Part shown: one piece after another, positions 41,601 through 44,641 of the stretch
How the letters are laid out: each line of letters opens with the position of its first letter
Numbering within the stretch: the stretch's first letter is position 1
Assembly: GCA_021740845.1 (NCBI GenBank)
Contig: JAIOYZ010000029.1
Span: 1 to 44,641 of the forward strand
Reading direction: 5' to 3'
DNA: 44,641 nt
Source: Bacteroidia bacterium
GTDB taxonomy: Bacteria; Bacteroidota; Bacteroidia; UKL13-3
Program-made: the position numbers and the translations under genes
The notes under the pieces: generated by a model
Seen by the model: only the letters and a program-made list of their open reading frames with translations
What the model was told of the DNA's origin: nothing
Database searches by the model: none

Positions 41601-43379
41601 ACCTAAGTTAATTGTTGGTATTGCATTTACTGTGCCACTGGCCGCTACATTTTGTGTGGTGGCACCAGTAGAAGAAAGAACAATATTTCCTGATGGGGTG
41701 CCACTGGCACTGCTATTTAAGCGAACATAAATTTTGGTTGAAGAAACTAAGCCAGTGATCTGGGTTAAAGAAAGACTGCTATTAAAACCAAATGCAAGAT
41801 CACTTGAAATCTCAAAACCTGTTGGCGCACTAATGTCAATACTTGTAGTAAGGTTAGTTCCGCTTACTGTAAAACTATCCATGGCAGATTCAAAACCACT
41901 GCATGCTTTAAAGGCAGCAATGCTACTCACAATTGATATCGTTGGATCTACAGAAGTATTTGTGGTAAAACTATCTATTATCCCATATCCGGTTCCATCA
42001 ACATTTATAGCATAGGCTCTAACATAATATTTTGTATTAGAAGTCAAACCCGTAATATTTTGTGAGAAGGCCCCTAAACCATTTCCTATTTGAACTTTGG
42101 TATGGGATGTAGTGGGATTAGGTGAGGTTGAATAAACTACACCTCGCTCCGAAGTAGCAGTTTGACCCGAATCTAAAACATTACCACCTAAAAGCACTGA
42201 GTTAGAGGTTATGGCAGCAGGACTTGTGGTTGAAAGAACAGGTGGTTTTCCACAAATAGGAATGAATACACTACTATGGGTTGAAGTACCATTACCTAAT
42301 GCTCCGGCGAAATTTTTCCCTGCTGCTCTTAAAGAACCATTACTTAAAATGCCAAATGTTCGCTCCTCTCCAGCAAATATGTCTGTATAAGTTAATCCAC
42401 CTGTAACATTAACTAGACTACTTTTTTTAATTGTAGTACCGTCTCCTAATTGACCATATCCATTATTACCCCAGGCGAATATTTCATTGAGACTATTTTT
42501 TGCTATGTTATTTGACGCAACGGCTGAAATTTGGGTCCAATTATTAGCAGATCCAATTCTTTTAGGCGAAGTAAAGTCAGTGAGATTATTTAAGCCCAAT
42601 TGTCCATAGTTATTCCTTCCCCACGACCAAAGTTGTCCACTTTTAATAGCGATGCTATGATTATAGCCTGCTTTAATATCCGTCCAATTTTTTGCAGTAC
42701 CAACCTGCGTTAATGAGCTTGCATCTATCGTGCTTCCAATTCCGAGTTGACCAAAATTATTTTTTCCAAATGCATACAATTTACCATTTTTATTTATAGC
42801 AAGTGAATGTTCATTTGCAGCTATTTTTTCCCAGGTTCCCAAACCTACCCCGATTTGGGCCGGAAGGTTTCTAAAGCTACCTCCCCCTCCTAAAAAGCCC
42901 TGTCCCCAAGACCAAAGGGTGCCGTCAGTTTTAATTGCAATTGTATGAGTGCTGCCTGCAGCAACTTTACTATAGCCCGACCCTACAAGTGTAGGCGTCA
43001 ATACGTTATTAATGATACTAAAAGAAGGGCCTAGTCCTAATTGAGAGAAGGAGTTATATCCCCAAGCATATAATTCACCTAAATTGTTGATGGCAAATGA
43101 GAAACTATAACCTGTTGCAATCTCCACCCAATTATTGGATGTTCCAATTTGTATAGGAACAAGGCTGGAATTTTGGGATCCATTACCCAATTGACCAGAA
43201 GAATTGGAACCCCAAGCCCACAAGGTGCCATCGTCTTTGATAGCTAATGTGTGATCCGAGCCGGAACTTATTTTAGTAAAAGGTCCACATTGCCCAAACA
43301 ACCAAGCTGGCGTTAGGCTTAAAAATAAAATGAGAGAAAAAATTCTAATGATTTTTGAAGAAATAAAGTTATTTTTCAT
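35622..43379 (-). CDS. Giant T9SS-secreted protein: RCC1 beta-propeller, Ig-like and multiple PKD domains
   Basis: The protein has ~2585 residues from ATG 43379, which puts the signal peptide (IIRIFSLILFLSLTPAWLFGQ) at the N terminus; ATG 43394 would add five residues. Seven RCC1 repeats (pattern HTLAIKxDGTLWAWGxNxxGQLGxG) occupy ~35-380, enough for one seven-bladed propeller. Next come a fibronectin-like segment, two copies of a cell-surface module ending in N(I/V)VxxSTxATxxNVAASGTV, MBG-like segments, and about 13 PKD-like domains (YSWNFGDGS/YSWDFGDGT). The last ~75 residues (ISLYPNPNNGAF ... NLSAGTYSLVLKG) are a T9SS type A sorting domain. It probably acts at the cell surface in adhesion, gliding or matrix formation. 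Domains are the only evidence for function. Confidence 0.93.
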   Translation of the reverse strand: MKNNFISSKIIRIFSLILFLSLTPAWLFGQCGPFTKISSGSDHTLAIKDDGTLWAWGSNSSGQLGNGSQNSSLVPIQIGTSNNWVEIATGYSFSFAINNLGELYAWGYNSFSQLGLGPSFSIINNVLTPTLVGSGYSKVAAGSTHTIAIKTDGTLWSWGQGFLGGGGSFRNLPAQIGVGLGTWEKIAANEHSLAINKNGKLYAFGKNNFGQLGIGSTIDASSLTQVGTAKNWTDIKAGYNHSIAIKSGQLWSWGRNNYGQLGLNNLTDFTSPKRIGSANNWTQISAVASNNIAKNSLNEIFAWGNNGYGQLGDGTTIKKSSLVNVTGGLTYTDIFAGEERTFGILSNGSLRAAGKNFAGALGNGTSTHSSVFIPICGKPPVLSTTSPAAITSNSVLLGGNVLDSGQTATSERGVVYSTSPNPTTSHTKVQIGNGLGAFSQNITGLTSNTKYYVRAYAINVDGTGYGIIDSFTTNTSVDPTISIVSSIAAFKACSGFESAMDSFTVSGTNLTTSIDISAPTGFEISSDLAFGFNSSLSLTQITGLVSSTKIYVRLNSSASGTPSGNIVLSSTGATTQNVAASGTVNAIPTINLGAVSSVLVSATSFSLPYSGTTGSPNKYSIETGTPTSMPSFTAVNNATLGSSPISIAIPASASNTYNFNLTVKNSTTGCNSSVLPFALTVGNPQSTISVTGAPSAFTSCSGSPSAVDSISVSGSFLTANLTITAPIDFEVSSTLGTGYGSSVSLAPSNGTVASTTIYVRLTSSASGIPSGNIVCASTVATTINVAASGTVSANPAPIAPTLGSNYSGTYDGFAHLPTVTVGVGETAVWYTTMGGATSSTGLTNVTATTTLYAAARITATGCESSSRTSGDVTISPKALTITEVNQAKCEGSNFTFEGTEFISSGLVNSDTLSSVTITCGASGIGGTNAGSPYTIEPSAAIGSGLSNYSINYVNGSFTVWSNPIASYTVTETSGGANNDNNICSGATVTFNGSASSFGTGASSLTYQWKRDGINAPGLDATNAIYAPVVTGINNPDQFVYHLVVTNNHGCTSTPFLPVTNTTINIYPSATPSITTPVVGTQGNYGVPANNGNGGQLLCHSNVIFGNTTILPAGGSTVVYYIWSFGDSSSNEVVTTTDNVKHEYPVNRNINWFDPAFPNTRYNVSLTAITNQGCSVTTTINRDVKNGPDAIIGLNDPTTQNLVGNSYAFANKSDNNHPSFIGSSIWDWGDGTGTGSTTFIPKVYTAAGSYRVHLINYTGTGCTDTAYLDLTVSSPVAASFTTTPNTCGSKVVGFTSTSSGATSYSWNFGDGSPADLTANPSHTYAADGAYIVILTINGAIASAPTTIYVVSNPVVGAIVNGGTSACGNTYSFSNVSTGLNLSYAWTFGGAASTGETSTTSTASRIYSVAGAATVDLIVSADGRCPVSATQLGFTSVIGGGSPVAGLSIAAASAPSATSKSVNNTSTNGSLYYVSLDGAAFVAKTVFPYDIISLTNGSHTVRLVASDLLGTCKDTATTTFTITSTPCAAVAGINTTPSTTQTLATNRFDFFNTTTVSGFGWISANSWDFGDGTTSTNTHIYGKSYAAAGTYTVTLVATKSPGGCTSTATQIVTVTAPAAATFTTTPNTCGSKVVGFTSTSSGATSYSWNFGDGSPADLTANPSHTYAADGAYIVTLTINGAIASTPTTIYVVSNPVVGAIVNGGPGLCGNSYTFSNISTGFNLSYAWTFDGAASTGTISTTSSATRIYSAAGSATLDLIVSADGRCPVSATQLAFTSVVGTTRPIASVGNGPASVPSPTSIAITNSSTNASLFAISIDGAAFVTQLTYPYDLTGLTNGSHSVRLVAADIGWTCKDTATTTFTITTTPCVAVAGFNITPTSTQPLATNKFDFFNTTTHNGFGWVTSYSWDFGDGTTNGVNTFVYGKTYASSGTYNVTLTAVSSTGCTSTATKVVTVSASATSSFSYTQPSCGVLVVPFDGSASTSASTYSWNFGDGSPAATTVSPTHTYAAAGSYTVVLTINGTTASAPQTVVVGSAPTAVTITPTLNTCGNIYTYTAASTGGVTYSWSFSNLNGTGATTGAVVTRTYSAAGTENVILTASSSLCTATATLNSHSVLQASTLIDANLIVTASNSCNGTRTINNTGSVGTVYEVSVDGGAYVVKTTFPYDVTGLAVGAHSISLKASTGLCFDIATEVFNVGSVTAAFTSSSSSCGPTVAFTNTSTSTYGTPTYSWNFNSGESTSTATSPSYTFLTAGSKTVTLTATLPNGCVGTSTNAAVVANPGSGALTASFTSLMVVSGSCNTGVQFTSTSTGATSYVWNYGDGTVSVPSTTTGIFHAYSATGTFVVTLTAYGQCGQTSTATANVVVTATGNPVPEVSFSSDNATQCITGNRYDFFNRTQLNGAGWVPTYSWNFGDGTTNNVNTFIYGKTYAAAGTYTVTLTGTSNLGCSSSSSMTITVSALPCSPMIYTPEKGRGNHDGGTIDKTIGSISTTGINKSPKDIFDEISLYPNPNNGAFTLGFKDLSSNSVNILIIDMLGREVYINNFVLNGKKEIDLNVMNLSAGTYSLVLKGDDDSYARKNFVVLAK
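37503..39549 (-). repeat. Tandem ~1023-bp (341-codon) internal duplication in the giant gene
   Basis: Two consecutive units inside the PKD region are nearly identical over long blocks. For example, the DNA from 38278 onward (ccatttacaattgctccaac...) recurs at 39301 onward, an offset of 1023 bp, with only scattered changes for ~250 bp. Each unit encodes PKD, a NGG-x-CGN module, SADGRCPVSATQL, a DGAAFV module and a second PKD. A third, more diverged unit lies further toward the 3' end. The blocks of high identity point to recent duplication or gene conversion. Confidence 0.8.
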
Positions 43380-43394
43380 AAGGTTATATATCAT

Positions 43395-43764
43395 TAGAAT
43401 TTGGTGTAGTCAATACAAAATATTTAAGTAGTATTGGATGGACTTTAGGTTGAAAAATTGTTATCATTAAATATCTATTAATTCTGGAGTATCAGGTTTA
43501 TTAAAATTTGTTTATCAGGTAATAATACTTCTATTTTTTCTTTTATACAAAAAAGTCAAATAAACAGTCGAAAAATTACATTATTCGTTGCCTCTGTAAA
43601 GCATATCAGAAATACTTTGGCCTTGCAAAAGAATCTCCATTACATAATTTCATATAAACGAATATAGTAAAACTCGCAGGGATATAATGAAGGTTTATGA
43701 TAATATAGACTTCTACGATTTTGCAGTTTTTCTCAAGGTTATGTCCCAGGAATAGGACCTAAAG
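43395..43764. other. Intergenic upstream region of the giant gene
   Basis: This ~370-bp AT-rich stretch should hold the promoter of the giant gene on the minus strand. I could not single out a convincing promoter pair, and it contains no repeat copy or coding frame. Confidence 0.5.
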
Positions 43765-44455
43765 TTAGTAAATGTTTCGGATTGCAAATCCTATTGGTAA
43801 CTGATTCGGATTGTAAATCCGAACCAGCGTGGTACCATAGAAATCTAATAACCACATTCAAAAGAAATATATTTAACCTTCCGGTTAGTTTATAAAAATT
43901 CGGTTTGAACCAATTGAATTTGTAAAATGGTGGAATAATAATCTTAAAGGTAACTTGTTCGGATTTCAAATCCGCATTTGCTGGAGTGTAGTAAGTTTCG
44001 GTTTGAACCAATTTAAATTAAAAAAGACGGATTACAAATCATCAATTAAAGGATTCGGATTGCAAATCCGAAACAGCTTGGCAATACTTAGTAATATGGC
44101 AACTGTAGAGACGGATTGCAAATCCTATTGGTAAATGATTCGGATTGCAAATCCAAAACATCGAGTAATACTTAGGAATATGGCAACTGTAAAAGACGGA
44201 TTGCAAATCCTATTGGTAAATGATTCGGATTGCAAATCCTCAATTAAATGATTTGGATTGCAAATCCGCACTTGCGGGAGTGTAGTAAGTTTCGGTTTGA
44301 ACCAATTTAAATTAAAAAAGACGGATTGCAAATCATCAATTAAAGGATTCGGATTGCAAATCCGAAACAGCTTGGCAATACTTAGTAATATGGCAACTGT
44401 AGAGACGGATTGCAAATCCTATTGGTAAATGATTCGGATTGCAAATCCGAACCAG
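43765..44455. repeat. Array of ~14 short palindromes (GGATTGCAAATCC type) with an internal 294-bp duplication
   Basis: The 13-base unit GGATT-GCA-AATCC (5-bp stem, 3-base loop) or close variants occurs about 14 times between 43769 and 44446. Many are paired with a 28-bp centre-to-centre period (for example 44196/44224/44252, 44405/44433). The block from about 43985 (agtgtagtaagtttcgg...) is repeated from 44279, an offset of 294 bp. Three GGTTTGAACC motifs lie among them (43902, 44000, 44294). Minus-strand frames across this array encode only repeats such as RICNP and are not genes. Two more units occur at 9384-9424. Confidence 0.88.
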
Positions 44456-44490
44456 CGGGGCTAAGTAAAAAACCCAGAAAAAAAGGCAAA

Positions 44491-44523
44491 AAAAAACCTC
44501 CGAACTTGCGTAAGGAGGTTTTA
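44491..44523 (-). terminator. Terminator of the rRNA operon
   Basis: On the minus strand AAAACCTCC (44522-44514) pairs with GGAGGTTTT (44501-44493) across a 12-base loop, followed by a run of T. It lies about 5 bp after the 3' end of the 5S gene. Confidence 0.9.
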
Positions 44524-44527
44524 AGAA

Positions 44528-44637
44528 TCTGGCAACGACATACTTTCCCAGGTATTACCCAAGTATCATCTGCGCTGATGGGCTTAACTACTCTGTTCGG
44601 AAAGGGAAGAGGTGGACACCATCGCTAAAGTCACCAA
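44528..44637 (-). rRNA. rrf: 5S ribosomal RNA (minus strand)
   Basis: The reverse complement reads TTGGTGACTTTAGCGATGGT, then GTCCACCTCTTCCC, TTCCGAACAGAGTAGTTAAG, CCCATCAGCGCAGATGATAC and ...GTATGTCGTTGCCAGA. These are the conserved 5S elements: the loop-B/C CCACCTCTTCCC, the CCGAACAGAGaAGTTAAGC stretch, and the closing terminal stem. Ends are estimated from the terminal stem and the nearby terminator to within a few bases. The 23S and 16S genes should lie beyond the right edge of the window. Confidence 0.93.
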
Positions 44638-44641
44638 GAAG

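Noticed and set aside
36190-42015. Several plus-strand frames of 60-108 codons inside the giant minus-strand gene
   Set aside because: They are antisense shadows of Thr/Ser/Val-rich PKD codons; the minus-strand frame is continuous with clear domains.
43739-44415. Two minus-strand frames (90 and 96 codons) near the rRNA operon
   Set aside because: They translate the GGATTGCAAATCC palindrome array into repeated RICNP/DLQS text and have no independent coding signal.

Overview
The window comes from a low-GC member of the Bacteroidota. The evidence is a giant secreted protein with a C-terminal type IX secretion (T9SS) sorting domain, SusC/OprC-style TonB receptor biology, promoters of the Bacteroidota TAnnTTTG type, a Sec-type (clade II) nitrous oxide reductase cluster, and many lipoproteins with a Cys-Lys-Lys start. 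The family cannot be fixed from the sequence alone. The organism can probably reduce NO to N2O and N2O to N2; no nitrite reductase is visible here.

Layout. 1-2.6 kb: the end of an ADP-forming acyl-CoA synthetase, a norC-norB pair whose NorB lacks several canonical metal ligands, and queD. 2.6-9.6 kb: an accessory stretch, mostly on the minus strand, with an Rhs-protein remnant, two small-ORF/secreted-protein pairs that look like detached toxin-tip/immunity modules, an AlbA_2/Schlafen-type protein, vapBC and a ParE-type toxin pair, all sprinkled with a ~345-bp repeat. 9.6-12.1 kb: nadA-nadB. 12.1-14.6 kb: an MbnP-MbnH pair (lipoprotein and di-heme enzyme) and a fasciclin lipoprotein. 14.7-22.9 kb: an NsrR-like Rrf2 regulator with truncated haemoglobin and tryptophan 2,3-dioxygenase, then cytochrome c-nosZ-(membrane+NosL fusion)-nosD-nosF-nosY. 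A palindrome TTTCGGAC-N6-ATCCGAAA lies in front of both the fasciclin/rrf2 divergent promoter and the nos cluster, so this whole block is probably one NO-responsive regulon. 23.0-26.3 kb: a copper-uptake set (small Cys-rich protein, YtkA-like lipoprotein, OprC/NosA-like TonB receptor) that would supply copper to NosZ.

26.5-34.5 kb is a cassette-like array. Four copies of a ~120-bp direct repeat, and two (perhaps three) foldable palindromic elements (two of them exactly 112 bp), separate AbiEi/AbiEii, a membrane-anchored unknown, a small unknown plus an AIPR-family nuclease-like protein, and a DUF4919-like secreted protein. It reads as a defence-gene cassette array, but no integrase is in the window. 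34.7-35.3 kb: rhodanese and MazG-like pyrophosphohydrolase. 35.6-43.4 kb: one ~2585-residue T9SS cargo protein (seven RCC1 repeats, then many PKD/Ig-like domains). 43.8-44.5 kb: an array of about 14 short palindromes, then the terminator and 5S rRNA gene of a minus-strand rRNA operon.

A window-scale signal not explained by genes is the 10-mer GGTTTGAACC (13-bp form CGGTTTGAACCAA). It occurs exactly 17 times in 44.6 kb on both strands, in and between genes and in two different reading frames, and is essentially absent from accessory coding DNA. It resembles the distribution of DNA-uptake-type or other chromosome-wide recognition sequences.
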